64,000 nucleotides of DNA, from NCBI RefSeq assembly GCF_021532655.1, contig NZ_JAKGAS010000005.1, positions 1 through 64,000 on the forward strand, read 5' to 3'. This DNA comes from Paraglaciecola algarum (GTDB taxonomy: Bacteria > Pseudomonadota > Gammaproteobacteria > Enterobacterales > Alteromonadaceae). A program made the position numbers and the translations under genes. Shown here piece after piece: positions 1-9,212 of this stretch. Each line of letters starts with the position of its first letter. The stretch's first letter is position 1. The notes beneath the pieces are model-generated. The model searched no databases and was not told the origin of the DNA. It was given only the letters and a program-made list of their open reading frames with translations.

Positions 1-60
1 ACTAATGGTAATCTGTCGCCAGTAGAGTATGAGCAAAGTTCCTTAAGAAAAGTGTCCTGA
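1..60 (+). CDS. IS3-family transposase OrfB, C-terminal end (cut by window edge)
   Basis: The first 20 codons, ending at TGA 58-60, read TNGNLSPVEYEQ and then a short tail. The element NLSPVEYE matches the end of IS3-family OrfB integrase-core transposases, where an SPxxFE-like motif follows the catalytic region. The rest lies outside the window, so it is not known whether the copy is intact. Bases just after the stop probably contain the right end of the IS, but without the left end this cannot be tested. It is a different copy from the decayed IS3 element near 9.3 kb, whose tail reads NISPVQFE. Confidence 0.6.
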   Translation, partial: TNGNLSPVEYEQSSLRKVS

Positions 61-227
61 TTTAGTTGCGCAGAACATAGAGTATGCCTAAGTGTTACCT
101 TCGGTATTTGAGTGTGTCTTAGTGTTATTAGGTGTATGACAATACATAACCTAATAAAGATAAAAGATTAAAAGATTAAAAGAAATAAGGAATAAGGTAC
201 TACGTACCTTATGTGATCTATACATCA

Positions 228-279
228 AAAAGGACCTTTAAAAAATCTGATTCAAACAGAATCAGATTCGGCCCTTTTC
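228..279. terminator. Hairpin, possible bidirectional terminator
   Basis: Inner arms AATCTGATTC (245-254) and GAATCAGATT (260-269) are perfectly complementary around a 5-base loop. Outer arms AAAAGGACC (228-236) and GGCCCTTTT (271-279) extend the stem with one mismatch. The A-run on the left and T-run on the right make it terminator-like on both strands. It could end transcription from the IS3 remnant. Confidence 0.5.
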
Positions 280-562
280 GAGTACATAGTATAGGTAAAC
301 TTTGCTTATAAATTTATTTTGATTCATTAAAACAGCCCCTGAATTCAGCGTTTAATACTCAATAACTCTGACCAAACACGCTTTTAAAACTAGGTTTAAC
401 ATTATTTAAACCGAGCGAGGCATTGTTGACCACTACAGATACCCACAAGTGAATATCTTAACAATGTACGACTTACTCAAAAAACGTTAGGGATACAAGC
501 TGACGGAGTTTTATGATTACGTACTTATCAAATAAGAATTATGCATACACAGAAATGAAAAA

Positions 563-600
563 ACCGACTATTTTACCTATTAATAGGTAAAATAGTCGGT
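563..600 (-). terminator. Perfect 38-base palindrome, terminator of the DUF3987 gene
   Basis: Bases 563-600 form a perfect 38-base palindrome; the left arm begins ACCGACTATTTTACC and the centre is TATTAATA. On the minus strand it lies 16 bases beyond the stop codon of the DUF3987 gene and is followed by a T-run (the A-run at 558-563 on the plus strand), as in a rho-independent terminator. Confidence 0.75.
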
Positions 601-616
601 ATGCCAGACACATCAT

Positions 617-2287
617 TTAATTAATACAAGCATAACGCAAGGGGTAACCATTACTCGAATATAACGGTAAAGGTGATTGAGGAACAAGATCAATATAAAA
701 TGCATTTTTTCCTTTAACTTTAATCTCCTCAACTACTGCTACGATTCCTTGACGTGACAAGTAACCCAGAGCCTGGTTTAAGCCCTCTGCGTTAGTAAAG
801 GGACCACATTGGAGCACCTTATTTTGTCGCATAAACCTTTCATCAAAATGCATTTCATCAAAATTCCTCCCTACTAGATAAACCCCAAAGTTGTTATGAA
901 GATACTTTTGGAGTTTTTGTCCATATACCACGTCCTGTGGAGGAGGAACAAAAAACTCAACAAAATCTTTGGAGCTCTGAATGCAAATTTGTATAGCCGT
1001 GTTCAACGTTTTAGCACTAATATCCCCCTCACCAAATTCAACAGCATGAAGAACTCCAGCAACACGAAGAGCGTTTTCTGCTAATTTGGACGCTAAATCT
1101 GTAGCAGATTCGTATAAACCTCCAGGATTAGTATTAGATTCAACATAATTTGCAAAATTGATCCACAATTGCTCACCTTCTTGATCTAATTGCAACTCCT
1201 TGCGTTTGAAATTGGAATCTGACAAAGATGATAGGAGTTGAATAGAAAGGCGTCCAAGCCTGGAATACAATAAATTAGTTTTGTCCGTATACTTTTTCGT
1301 CGTAACAATGGGACGTCGACCAATATTACTTTTTGGGTAGCAAAACATCCCCCTCGATAAAAACCCCGAATTCCTTAATTCATCGTAACGTTTACTGAGA
1401 ATATTAGTCAGTAAGTCAGGCTGAATCATCGTTAAGATTGACACTTTTGGCTCTTTTACCCAAAAACTCTCTCGAGATAATCGTGATACCTGCAAAGCAT
1501 CTCCATCCCAACACTTATTTAACAAGGGGATACTCTTCATGCTTGAATCGTCTAGTACCTTAGCTCCTTCACTAGTCGAAATTAATGCAACGGGCATATT
1601 GGCATACAGGTTTTGCAATAAAGCACTGATAGTAAAGTCATCATATACCATAGTCAGAAAATCAAGCTTCTCAGGTTTCAATTTCTGATGTTCACTTAAA
1701 GCCTTTTCTTCCTCGATAACTGAATCATTTTCCTTAGCAATTTTGTAAGCTCTTTTAAGTATTTTATTATCTAATTCCCACTTTTCTAGTGATTCATCAA
1801 CCTCATTATTAAGAGTTTGAATATGTTCATTTATCACCTCCATTAAAATGGTATATACCTTTGAAAAATAGCGATCTACAGTTGTTTTTCGCTCACCTGA
1901 TAATGCAGCGATATTCACATTCAGTGATAACTGGTGCAATGAACCTAAAGGTGAACGTACAACATACAAGCCTTGAACAACACCGGCAAGAGAGACGTTG
2001 CCTGCATCAACAATCATCCTCCCAGGGGCATGTGTGTTTAAAGCAATCTCCTTATATGCCCCCCAAATAATATTAAGGTGTTCAAATGACTGGCAATCTA
2101 CGTCCAGAAAATTTGTAGGCGTAACGAGGTGTGGTTGACGTTCTTTAGAACTTAAACTAGTAGAATCTACTAATGTTTTTGTTTTACTGTTTGAATGATC
2201 TTCCTCTAAATCAGGAACACCTAACCTTGCTGTAAAGTCTTTGATTATTTTTGCTAGCGGTAGCTTACTGAACTTGTAAGGTTTCAT
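617..2287 (-). CDS. DUF3987 (YfjI-like) protein of a P4-like integrated element
   Basis: The 556-residue protein resembles the DUF3987 family, which includes YfjI of the E. coli CP4-57 prophage and occurs in P4-like satellites and islands. Recognisable parts are the segment after residue 90 (GRMIVDAGNVSLAGVVQG), a central region with ALISTSEGAKVLDD near 235, and RLSRESFWVKEPKVSILTM near 270-290. Family members are usually thought to be replication- or primase-associated, but no biochemical role is established. The ATG at 2287 overlaps the stop of the upstream AlpA-like gene by four bases (ATGA). A strong GGAGGTGA lies just before it, so the two are probably translationally coupled. A strong terminator follows the stop. 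Length fits the family, and no disruption is visible. Confidence 0.7.
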   Translation of the reverse strand: MKPYKFSKLPLAKIIKDFTARLGVPDLEEDHSNSKTKTLVDSTSLSSKERQPHLVTPTNFLDVDCQSFEHLNIIWGAYKEIALNTHAPGRMIVDAGNVSLAGVVQGLYVVRSPLGSLHQLSLNVNIAALSGERKTTVDRYFSKVYTILMEVINEHIQTLNNEVDESLEKWELDNKILKRAYKIAKENDSVIEEEKALSEHQKLKPEKLDFLTMVYDDFTISALLQNLYANMPVALISTSEGAKVLDDSSMKSIPLLNKCWDGDALQVSRLSRESFWVKEPKVSILTMIQPDLLTNILSKRYDELRNSGFLSRGMFCYPKSNIGRRPIVTTKKYTDKTNLLYSRLGRLSIQLLSSLSDSNFKRKELQLDQEGEQLWINFANYVESNTNPGGLYESATDLASKLAENALRVAGVLHAVEFGEGDISAKTLNTAIQICIQSSKDFVEFFVPPPQDVVYGQKLQKYLHNNFGVYLVGRNFDEMHFDERFMRQNKVLQCGPFTNAEGLNQALGYLSRQGIVAVVEEIKVKGKNAFYIDLVPQSPLPLYSSNGYPLRYACIN

Positions 2288-2586
2288 AATCTCACCTCCA
2301 GTTTACGCTTCGCCGCAAAGTCTTGAATGTCGCCCCTTCTAAAACGGACTGTTCTATTTGATAGATACATTGCTAACTTAGCTAAGTCCGCTTTATACCT
2401 GGCTGATTTTACGCACCTCCAGTCATAACCTGTCTGTACAGATATCCCTAGCACTTGACACATTTCCGAGTGCGACAGATTGTCATCAGGATCTTTTGTT
2501 AAGCTTGGGGGGATATTAGTATTTAACTTCAGAGACAAAGCTGTCTCTTTCGGTTGATTACTAAGATTGTTATTACTCGTTTTCAT
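2284..2586 (-). CDS. AlpA-like / excisionase-type DNA-binding protein
   Basis: This small protein of about 100 residues has a winged-helix-like C-terminal half. CQVLGISVQTGYDWR looks like a helix-turn-helix, and the end VRFRRGDIQDFAAKRK matches the usual finish of MerR/Xis-type excisionases and AlpA regulators (VRFRxxDLxxW pattern). ATG 2586 is preferred over ATG 2601 because GGAGAG sits 7 bases before it. AlpA-type proteins typically activate integrase transcription or act as recombination directionality factors. Adjacency and a 4-base overlap with a DUF3987 gene fit a satellite replication/regulation module. The integrase it might serve, about 20 kb away near mutS, may or may not belong to the same element. 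Confidence 0.6.
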   Translation of the reverse strand: MKTSNNNLSNQPKETALSLKLNTNIPPSLTKDPDDNLSHSEMCQVLGISVQTGYDWRCVKSARYKADLAKLAMYLSNRTVRFRRGDIQDFAAKRKLEVRL

Positions 2587-2774
2587 ATATGCTCTCCGCA
2601 TTAGTTAAAAAATTAGATTAATCAGGAGTTTAGAACTCTGATTAGGTCTAATTATGAACAACGAACAGCGCCACAAAAATAGGGTGGAAAAGCCATCTAA
2701 ATGATCATAAATCCCCCCTATATACACCAATAGAAAATATAATTAACTGGTTGAAAAAGGTAATAGTAAATAGG

Positions 2775-2972
2775 TCAATTAAAACTTATCCTGATAGTAT
2801 CAAGTGAGTAAAAATCAATTGTACCAACGGCCTTTGCTTCCAAGCAGAGACAGAAAAGTAAGTGCTGGTTCTCACTTAGGTTTAAATCCAGTGATGTAAG
2901 AAAATCCCTTCTGTTAAAGTCATCATTATTGTAAAAAATACTAAAGCCCGTGCATATGGCTTTAGTCTTCAT
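2775..2972 (-). CDS. Small hypothetical protein (doubtful)
   Basis: This is a 65-residue open frame with ATG 2972 and a weak AAGG four bases upstream. The translation contains no recognised motif, signal peptide or membrane segment. It lies between the AlpA-like gene and the divergent small-protein/barrel pair and could be a real accessory gene or a chance frame. Nothing in the sequence gives it a function. Confidence 0.25.
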   Translation of the reverse strand: MKTKAICTGFSIFYNNDDFNRRDFLTSLDLNLSENQHLLFCLCLEAKAVGTIDFYSLDTIRISFN

Positions 2973-3059
2973 TTAGCCTTAATCGCATAAATCAGTTGAT
3001 CTTATGATTAAAAAGTAGTCAACTTGGGTACAAGGAATCTACGACAAGGAACGCTAATT

Positions 3060-3338
3060 TTGGCCCAAATTACTATATCAATTTCAAACCCTGTTTTATC
3101 AGGCTTCTATAAAACCGTTGACGCAAATGATGATGTTGTTGCTGAATCTCAGAATTCTATTTCCCATTCATTTGATTCACAAACTGGTAAGGAATATAGA
3201 ACAGCGTTGACTGTTACAGGTTCAGAAGGCAGTAAATACAAAATATCAGTAACGGGTGGTAGCGCTTCTGTATACCCTACTGAAGAACAAACTCTAGCTA
3301 ACAACCGCGATGATTATGTAGTACGAACAACTGGATAA
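3060..3338 (+). CDS. Small beta-rich hypothetical protein, first gene of a two-gene unit
   Basis: The family is not recognised. The likely start is TTG 3060, because AAGGA at 3046-3050 is correctly spaced (9 bases). An upstream in-frame TTG at 3024 is less well served. The product is about 92 residues, has no hydrophobic signal, and is rich in S, T, V and G in alternating patterns (SNPVLSGFYKTVDAND, RTALTVTGSEGSKYKISVTGG), suggesting an all-beta sandwich. It ends 10 bases before the start of an exported beta-barrel protein, so the pair is probably co-transcribed. Without a signal peptide it should be cytoplasmic unless exported by another route. Confidence 0.5.
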   Translation: MAQITISISNPVLSGFYKTVDANDDVVAESQNSISHSFDSQTGKEYRTALTVTGSEGSKYKISVTGGSASVYPTEEQTLANNRDDYVVRTTG

Positions 3339-3348
3339 GGATATTCAA

Positions 3349-4407
3349 ATGAAACTCAGTATAACAGCCTCAGTATCGATTATAGTTTTGACATCTCCTA
3401 CGTATGCCAATGATCCATTAACCCATCTTAGTGACCAGGTACCACGTATAGCTGCTGATGAAGTCACTCCACCACAACCGACGGACAATGAGTCCTATCA
3501 AACAGGATGGTCACTTATCGCTGGTAGTGACAAAGAACAAGTTAGTTTTAAATATGCTCCAATAACAGGTAAGAATAACTTTGCAATTACCCTTGCTGCA
3601 CCACTTAATAGTGATGGCGTAACTACTCTTTTTGACAGTAAAACAGATGCATTTGCTAACTCTACCACTATTACCGCTAGTTTTAATCGAGCTGTAATCA
3701 CTAATTTGCAGTTTAATTCTCTACATGTAGAGGAGATTTGTCGTAGTAACTTCAAAGCATTTGATCTTAAAGAAGCTGATGAATGTAACACCGCTGGAGA
3801 CATATCTGAATTATTGGAGGATTTAGATACCACACAATTATCAGCCAGTGATATTGCTTCTATCAATGATTTCAAAGACGAAGTACTCAGCCCCATTTGG
3901 TTTTACGGCGGCTCAATTAGTTATGGTCGCGAAGAATTTAAATATTTTGAAGTAGAGTCTATAACCACACATGAAGAAAATGAAAAACCTTACGGTATAA
4001 GTTTAAGTGCAACTTACCTGAAGCCAACTAAATATGCTCTAATAGCTTCGTTACAGTATCAGAAGGGTTTTACCGCTGAGAGTGCTGTGACACGTTGTCC
4101 TACTTTAGGTGACAGCGCCACGTTTGTTGAATGCATTGAAGCCCAAAAAGGGCTACCGACTGAAACCACAAATAAAAATTTAAAGCTTGGCGGTCGTTTC
4201 TCTATATCTATTTTTGGACGCGACATAGGATTAGCGCCAGATCTCACCTATGACTTTGAAGATGATGAACGTTCAGTTGCATTTCCAGTATATTTATTTA
4301 AGTCAAAAGAAGGGGGGATGAATGGGGGTGTTCGAGTGGATTATGAAAGTGGTGGCGAGGGTAGTACGGTAAGTTTATTCATAGGGCAAACATTCAAATT
4401 ATACTAA
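3349..4407 (+). CDS. Exported outer-membrane beta-barrel-like protein, family unknown
   Basis: The 352-residue protein begins with a signal peptide (MKLSITASVSIIVLTSPTYA, cleavage near residue 20). The rest shows alternating polar/hydrophobic strands, and the last residues are IGQTFKLY, an aromatic end typical of outer-membrane barrels. Two cysteine pairs (near residues 130-146 and 250-262) may form disulphides in loops. ATG 3349 has AAGGA about 10 bases upstream. It lies 10 bases after the small beta-rich gene and is the last gene of that unit. No named family is recognised. The barrel assignment is an inference from pattern, and position in accessory DNA suggests horizontal acquisition. Confidence 0.55.
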   Translation: MKLSITASVSIIVLTSPTYANDPLTHLSDQVPRIAADEVTPPQPTDNESYQTGWSLIAGSDKEQVSFKYAPITGKNNFAITLAAPLNSDGVTTLFDSKTDAFANSTTITASFNRAVITNLQFNSLHVEEICRSNFKAFDLKEADECNTAGDISELLEDLDTTQLSASDIASINDFKDEVLSPIWFYGGSISYGREEFKYFEVESITTHEENEKPYGISLSATYLKPTKYALIASLQYQKGFTAESAVTRCPTLGDSATFVECIEAQKGLPTETTNKNLKLGGRFSISIFGRDIGLAPDLTYDFEDDERSVAFPVYLFKSKEGGMNGGVRVDYESGGEGSTVSLFIGQTFKLY

Positions 4408-4964
4408 GTTAACCATCAAAATTTGCAGGCTACAAAGAATGCGGCGGTACTATCGAGCTGATCCCTACTGCCGATTTATGCAGCTTATCTGAATTAGTCT
4501 GAATTCAATCTTACGTTTTCTATGTACAGGGCTTGAGCAAACCTTACTGACGGCTTCGTGCCAATTGCCGCCATTCCGCACTTTTAAAAGTAACTTCGGC
4601 TTCACGCCCAAAGCGGACCAAACGAATTATAGATTCCAACGGCAAAAATAAGCGTTAAAGAGACGGTCACGATCATTAGGCGCTATTGGCTGAATTCTGC
4701 AAAACGGACGTTCAGGCAAATCATTCTGTCCCCTAAATAAGTTTAAATTATAATATGAAAAACACTGTGCAAACGCACATATTTAAAAATTCAGTTCTGG
4801 ATAGAGCTTGCTGATCTATGTGGAATGAAAAGTAAAAATGTATAGGTTTGTTTACAAAGTGTAAGAAAGCACCCCGCAAGACGAACAATTCTGCAACAGA
4901 GATGAGCAAATTAGATTGTTAGGATCCTAGTCCGCCAATTAAGCCAACAATCTAGGACAACACA
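4408..4964. other. Gene-free stretch upstream of the TonB-dependent receptor
   Basis: There is no supported gene. The part from about 4430 to 4720 is richer in G and C than its surroundings and could be a remnant of inserted DNA, but no protein similarity is recognisable in any frame. The last 150 bases are AT-rich and should contain the promoter of the receptor gene; no clear -10/-35 pair was assigned. Confidence 0.5.
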
Positions 4965-7010
4965 ATGAAAAAAACTATGATCATCGTCGCTGAAGCGTCA
5001 ATGCTTGCGTCATTACTTCTATCAAACCAGTCGTTTGCAGTTACCAATAGCTCTAACAATAGTGAATTCGAAGTACTTACTGTAAAGGGGCTGCGGAATA
5101 AACTTAACACTGAACCTAGCGAAGAAACGGTCAAACTTCTCAATATTGCTGGTATAAATGATGATCCGCTAGCAGCGGTGTTTTCCTTGCCAGGTGTTCT
5201 GTATGCCGGCGGTGACGACGGTGGTGGCCCGGCAGTACGTGGTTCCTCTCCCCAAGACAACGCTTTCTTTATTGATGGGATGCCCGCAGGCTATATATAC
5301 CATCTATTTGGAGACAGCGTTTTTAATAAAAATATTGTGCAAGATTTTAACTTTCAAGCTTCGTCATTTGGTGCTCAATATGGCGAAGCAACAGGAGGGA
5401 TATTCGATGTAAAATTGCGCGATCCAAGACAACAAGATATCAAATTCACCCTAGATGCCAGTCTTACAAAAACAGGTATCTTTGCGGAAGGCAGTATAGC
5501 CAAGGACCAAGCTTTTTACGCTAGCTATAGACGCTCACTTATTCACTTATTTTTAAAGGAGGGTTCAGACGAAGAAGGCATCACAATTACTGATGCACCA
5601 ATAAGTGATGATTATCAAACGAAGTATCAATGGCAAATAGGAAGTAATCAAAAGTTAACGATATCTGCATTAGGCGCAAGTGATGAAGCGGGCGCTGATA
5701 TATCTAGCCTATCGGAGGAGGGTAGAATACAGCCCGATCTTATCGGCAATGCTCGCGTCAAAACGTCTGCAAATTCACAGTCTATCTTTTATGAATATTT
5801 TGGCAATAAGACCTACTCTTCAATAGGTATAAACCAACTTGTAACAGAAGACCGAAGCAGTTTCGGCGCAGGGCAATTTACAGACGGCAAAAACACGCAG
5901 AGTAATTTAAGAGCTAGCGTGACAAGCAATATTGTCCCGAATCACACCATAACGTTTGGACTTGATGCCCAACGCAATAGCTTTGATTATGCGTACGATA
6001 TCATTAACTATACTTGTACCGAAATAACCCCCGATTGCGAAAGTCAGAGAGGTGAACGAGTGCAAGGAAGCGATGAAATAGAGATTGATGTTATTGGTGC
6101 ATACCTCATTGATAGTTGGTATTTATCTAAAACTGTTATGGTTGAAATTGGAACGAGGTTTGAGAAAGATAGTTATACCGATGAATCTTTTGTTCATCCG
6201 CGTATTAGCCTAGCTTGGATGTTGAATAACTCAAGTACCGTGTTTGCAAAAGGAGGCGTTTACTCGCGTTTTCCAGACGGGGAGCAAGCCCTGCCCACAT
6301 TAGGCAACCCTGACTTAAAACCCTTTTTAGCGAATCATTACTCGGCGGGTGTCGAAAATGATTGGAATGCATTATGGTCGAGCAAGTTTGAAATTTATTA
6401 TAAGCAATTAGAGGATTTACCTCGCGCGACTGATGATTTGAGTCCGAATCCTAGCCTCAACTATACGAATGATGTCAGTGGAGAGTCATATGGTGCAGAA
6501 TTACTAGTCGAACGACAAAAGCAGAACGGATGGTATGCTTGGGCTAGCTTCAGCTATTCAAAGAGTGAGCGCACCGATGAGCTGAGTAAACAAACAACTC
6601 CTTATAGGTTAGATACACCTTGGGTACTGAATATGGTAGCTAATTATGAGTATTCTGATGACTGGGAATTCGGCGCACGATTTACGGCTAGAGCAGGTGC
6701 GAGATATACCCCGATTGACAGCCTAAGAGTCAATCCAGACTTCCCAGATAACTTTCTACCAAACTATGGCGAACTTAACAGTGAGATACTACCGGATTAC
6801 GTTCGTTTAGACCTACAAGCAAAATATTCTAGGCTACCTTATGGCCTAGATGGTGCAGTTACCTTTGCACTTTTAAATGCATTGGGAGGTGATAATGTTT
6901 CTGGTTACTATTATTTGCCAGATGGCACTGAAAGTTTAACCAATGTGCCGATAGAGGCCGAAAAAGGTCTTGAAGTCTTTCCTTCTATTGGCATTGAACT
7001 GTCTTTTTAA
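4965..7010 (+). CDS. TonB-dependent receptor with plug domain
   Basis: The 681-residue protein has a signal peptide (cleavage near residue 26, QSFAVT). A likely TonB box, FEVLTVKG, follows near residues 36-43. The plug domain spans about 55-165 and includes GGPAVRGSSPQDNAFFIDG and FGAQYGEATGGIFDV, both typical plug motifs. The remainder is a 22-strand-type barrel ending IGIELSF. It would import a ligand across the outer membrane using TonB energy; the substrate is not evident, though this short-plug subtype often serves carbohydrate or unknown ligands. AGGA eight bases before ATG 4965 supports the start. No partner inner-membrane transporter is adjacent. Confidence 0.9.
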   Translation: MKKTMIIVAEASMLASLLLSNQSFAVTNSSNNSEFEVLTVKGLRNKLNTEPSEETVKLLNIAGINDDPLAAVFSLPGVLYAGGDDGGGPAVRGSSPQDNAFFIDGMPAGYIYHLFGDSVFNKNIVQDFNFQASSFGAQYGEATGGIFDVKLRDPRQQDIKFTLDASLTKTGIFAEGSIAKDQAFYASYRRSLIHLFLKEGSDEEGITITDAPISDDYQTKYQWQIGSNQKLTISALGASDEAGADISSLSEEGRIQPDLIGNARVKTSANSQSIFYEYFGNKTYSSIGINQLVTEDRSSFGAGQFTDGKNTQSNLRASVTSNIVPNHTITFGLDAQRNSFDYAYDIINYTCTEITPDCESQRGERVQGSDEIEIDVIGAYLIDSWYLSKTVMVEIGTRFEKDSYTDESFVHPRISLAWMLNNSSTVFAKGGVYSRFPDGEQALPTLGNPDLKPFLANHYSAGVENDWNALWSSKFEIYYKQLEDLPRATDDLSPNPSLNYTNDVSGESYGAELLVERQKQNGWYAWASFSYSKSERTDELSKQTTPYRLDTPWVLNMVANYEYSDDWEFGARFTARAGARYTPIDSLRVNPDFPDNFLPNYGELNSEILPDYVRLDLQAKYSRLPYGLDGAVTFALLNALGGDNVSGYYYLPDGTESLTNVPIEAEKGLEVFPSIGIELSF

Positions 7011-7167
7011 GACCTCTTCCTACATATTTCAGAAGGCATGTGGTACCTAATACATGCTTTCTTTTCTTCTCCTAGGCAGATTAAATGTATCCACCAGACT
7101 TACACAAAAGTGGGAGCCCTAATGCATTGCGTTGAGAGCAAGCCTAAGCATGTAAAATCGATCGTAC

Positions 7168-7593
7168 TTAAAACGTAAATGAAATCTTATCTTTTTTAGA
7201 CGTCTCGCATTTACCTATGCCACCACCATCAAGACCAACCTCGGGAGCAGACAATGTTAGCTCACAAGTTATTGTTGAGCCTCTATTACCAATAAGAAGC
7301 GCTTCTACTTCAGAAGTTAATGTGGTTGAGTCTCTCAAAATGAGCGAGTCATCACCGCTAGACTCGCCAATCTCCCAGTCAGTGCCAGAGGACGATGATG
7401 TGGATTGAACAAACTTACCTGAAAATAGCTAACCATCAAGCATGGTTACCTTGAGCAAGCCGCCATTATCAAAAAGTGTTTGCTCATATTCAAACTGTAC
7501 TGGGTTGTTCCCACTAACGCCTTGGATCGTGCCTGTTGTCGTACACGCAGTGATTGAGGCAATGCCTATTGCCAATAAAAATGGTTTATACAT
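7168..7593 (-). pseudogene. Lipoprotein gene interrupted by one in-frame TAG
   Basis: On the minus strand, ATG 7593 follows a good AGGAG (about 7604-7609) and opens a 142-codon frame. It has a lipoprotein signal (MYKPFLLAIGIASITAC, lipobox ITAC). Codon 55 is TAG (7431-7429), after which the same frame continues without further stops to TAA at 7168. The conserved-looking part after the stop includes LFSGKFVQ, EALLIGNRGSTITCELTL and GLDGGGIGKCETS. Codon-55 context LDG*LFSGKF suggests an original GAG or CAG. Only the 54-residue fragment would be made unless the stop is suppressed. It is either a fresh pseudogene or a base-calling error. The full-length product would be a small outer-membrane lipoprotein of unknown function. 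Confidence 0.7.
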
Positions 7594-7751
7594 GTTGTTA
7601 CTACTCCTATATTTTCGTAGAGGTTAGCAGGTCGAAACAGCCATCCATAGGTGATCTTACAATTTAAATACACTTTCCTCATACTTTAAAACAGTATTAC
7701 TAAAGGCTGGGAATTACAATTCTCAGCACTTAATTAATCGAGGTATAAAAA

Positions 7752-9212
7752 GTGAAAAAGTCTATTGCAATACTCTTGTCAGTCGTTGGACTCTACGGTT
7801 GCGGCGGTTCTAGTTCAAACAATTCGACACCAAATCCTAACCCAAGCGCGCCTGATTTCGCACCATTACGCGAAGCCATACAAGACAATCTCGCCAACAA
7901 CAACGCTGCTGCTGTATCTTTGGCAATCTACAAAGACGGTGAAATTGTTTTTGCCGAAGCCTTTGGTGAAAAGGTAAAAGGAGAAGGAGAACCAGTAACA
8001 CCCGATACACTTTTCCAGCTTGGCTCAACAACTAAGATGTTTACTGGTGTAGCAGCCTTACAATTAGTGGAACAAGGCGTTATTTCATTAGATGACAAAC
8101 TAGTCAACGTTTTACCTCAAATTCAATATCCGGGTGAGCAAGCACTCGATTGGCAAGATATTGACATTAAGCATCTGCTAACCCATCAAAGTGGCTTACG
8201 AGATAATTCACTTGATATCGATGAACCATTAGTAGACTTCATGAAGTCGATATACCCTAGCCAATTCTCACAAATGAATCCTCCTGGTTTATTCTTCAAT
8301 TACAGCAATCCGAATTGGTCATATTTAGGCGCAGTCGTAGAAGAATTTGGGCAGAAAGATTTTGCCGACTATGTGAAACAGAATGTGTTCGAGAAGCTTG
8401 GCATGTCTAGAACCTCAATTGGTCGTTCCGGCGCAACCGCCGATGGTAACTATGCATTGGGGTACCAGGAACAACCAGATGGCAATAATGGGTATGTAAC
8501 AGACATTAGTCAACTTCCCGTGAGTACGGTAGGCCATCCTGCCGGTACTGAAACTTGGTCGACCCCCACAGAGCAATTGAAAATGGCTGACTTCTTACTG
8601 AATGGTAATAGCAATATTCTGGACAATTCACTAAGAGCTCAAATAACAGAAGCACAGGTGAGCCGCGAATTTGGTGGATTGCCACAGAACTATGGTTACG
8701 GCGTTTTTGTCGCTGACGGATTTATCCAAGGAGATAATTGGTTCCCGCTCAAAGTATGGGAGCACGGTGGTAACACCTCGGCCTACACAAGTGAGTTTTT
8801 TATCTTCCCAGAACAGAATATTGCCATCTCAATTATGAGTAGTGGCGCATTTAATGATCTCAGACCATCTCTGGTTGCAGCAATCACCGCGGTTGGAACA
8901 TTGCCGAGTTCAATAGAAGAGCCTGTATCGTCAAGCGAGCCAACGCAATATCACAAACATGAAGGCACGTATTCGACAGGCGCATTAACCATCATCGTAT
9001 CCCAAGAGGGAAACAACTTGTTTTTTACTATTCCAGAATTTGAGTCGAGCAATATTCCGTATGAACGTCGGATCGCTCCTGTAGGAGACAGAACTTTCGT
9101 CGCTGCTCTGAACGGAGAAGAAATTCGATTAACCTTTTTCCCAATTCAAGAAGGTGGGGAGTCTGTTTACATTCGCACTAGAAACGATGTTGCAATTAGA
9201 GATGGTTACTAG
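7752..9212 (+). CDS. Beta-lactamase-fold serine hydrolase, lipoprotein
   Basis: This is a 486-residue class C beta-lactamase-like (Pfam Beta-lactamase, family S12) protein. It starts at GTG 7752 after GAGGT. A lipoprotein signal ends at Cys17 (LYGC). Catalytic motifs are present: SxxK at about S92-K95 (GSTTKMF), YxN at about 184-186 (YSN), and HGG at about 338-340 in place of KTG. The C-terminal 90 residues form an extra beta domain. Such proteins are esterases, D-aminopeptidases or penicillin-binding-like hydrolases in the periplasm; the sequence does not decide between them or show true beta-lactamase activity. It appears to be transcribed alone. A 13-base word recurs on both sides of the gene (7705 and 9212). 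Confidence 0.85.
   Translation: MKKSIAILLSVVGLYGCGGSSSNNSTPNPNPSAPDFAPLREAIQDNLANNNAAAVSLAIYKDGEIVFAEAFGEKVKGEGEPVTPDTLFQLGSTTKMFTGVAALQLVEQGVISLDDKLVNVLPQIQYPGEQALDWQDIDIKHLLTHQSGLRDNSLDIDEPLVDFMKSIYPSQFSQMNPPGLFFNYSNPNWSYLGAVVEEFGQKDFADYVKQNVFEKLGMSRTSIGRSGATADGNYALGYQEQPDGNNGYVTDISQLPVSTVGHPAGTETWSTPTEQLKMADFLLNGNSNILDNSLRAQITEAQVSREFGGLPQNYGYGVFVADGFIQGDNWFPLKVWEHGGNTSAYTSEFFIFPEQNIAISIMSSGAFNDLRPSLVAAITAVGTLPSSIEEPVSSSEPTQYHKHEGTYSTGALTIIVSQEGNNLFFTIPEFESSNIPYERRIAPVGDRTFVAALNGEEIRLTFFPIQEGGESVYIRTRNDVAIRDGY

Larger units (their letters stand above)
61..616. other. Gene-free stretch with three inverted repeats
   Basis: No convincing gene is seen here. The stretch is very AT-rich and has short A-rich tandem words around 165-185. 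A small hairpin lies at 192-212 (9-base arms ATAAGGTAC / GTACCTTAT, 3-base loop). Two stronger hairpins, at 228-279 and 563-600, are listed separately. It separates the IS3 remnant from the minus-strand DUF3987 gene. Confidence 0.6.

Noticed and set aside
2775..2972. Confident annotation of the 65-residue minus-strand frame
   Set aside because: It has only a weak ribosome site and no motif, so it is kept as a low-confidence entry rather than as a finding.
7217..7627. Two small plus-strand frames
   Set aside because: Both are antisense to the nonsense-interrupted lipoprotein gene, which has the better ribosome site, lipobox and protein character.
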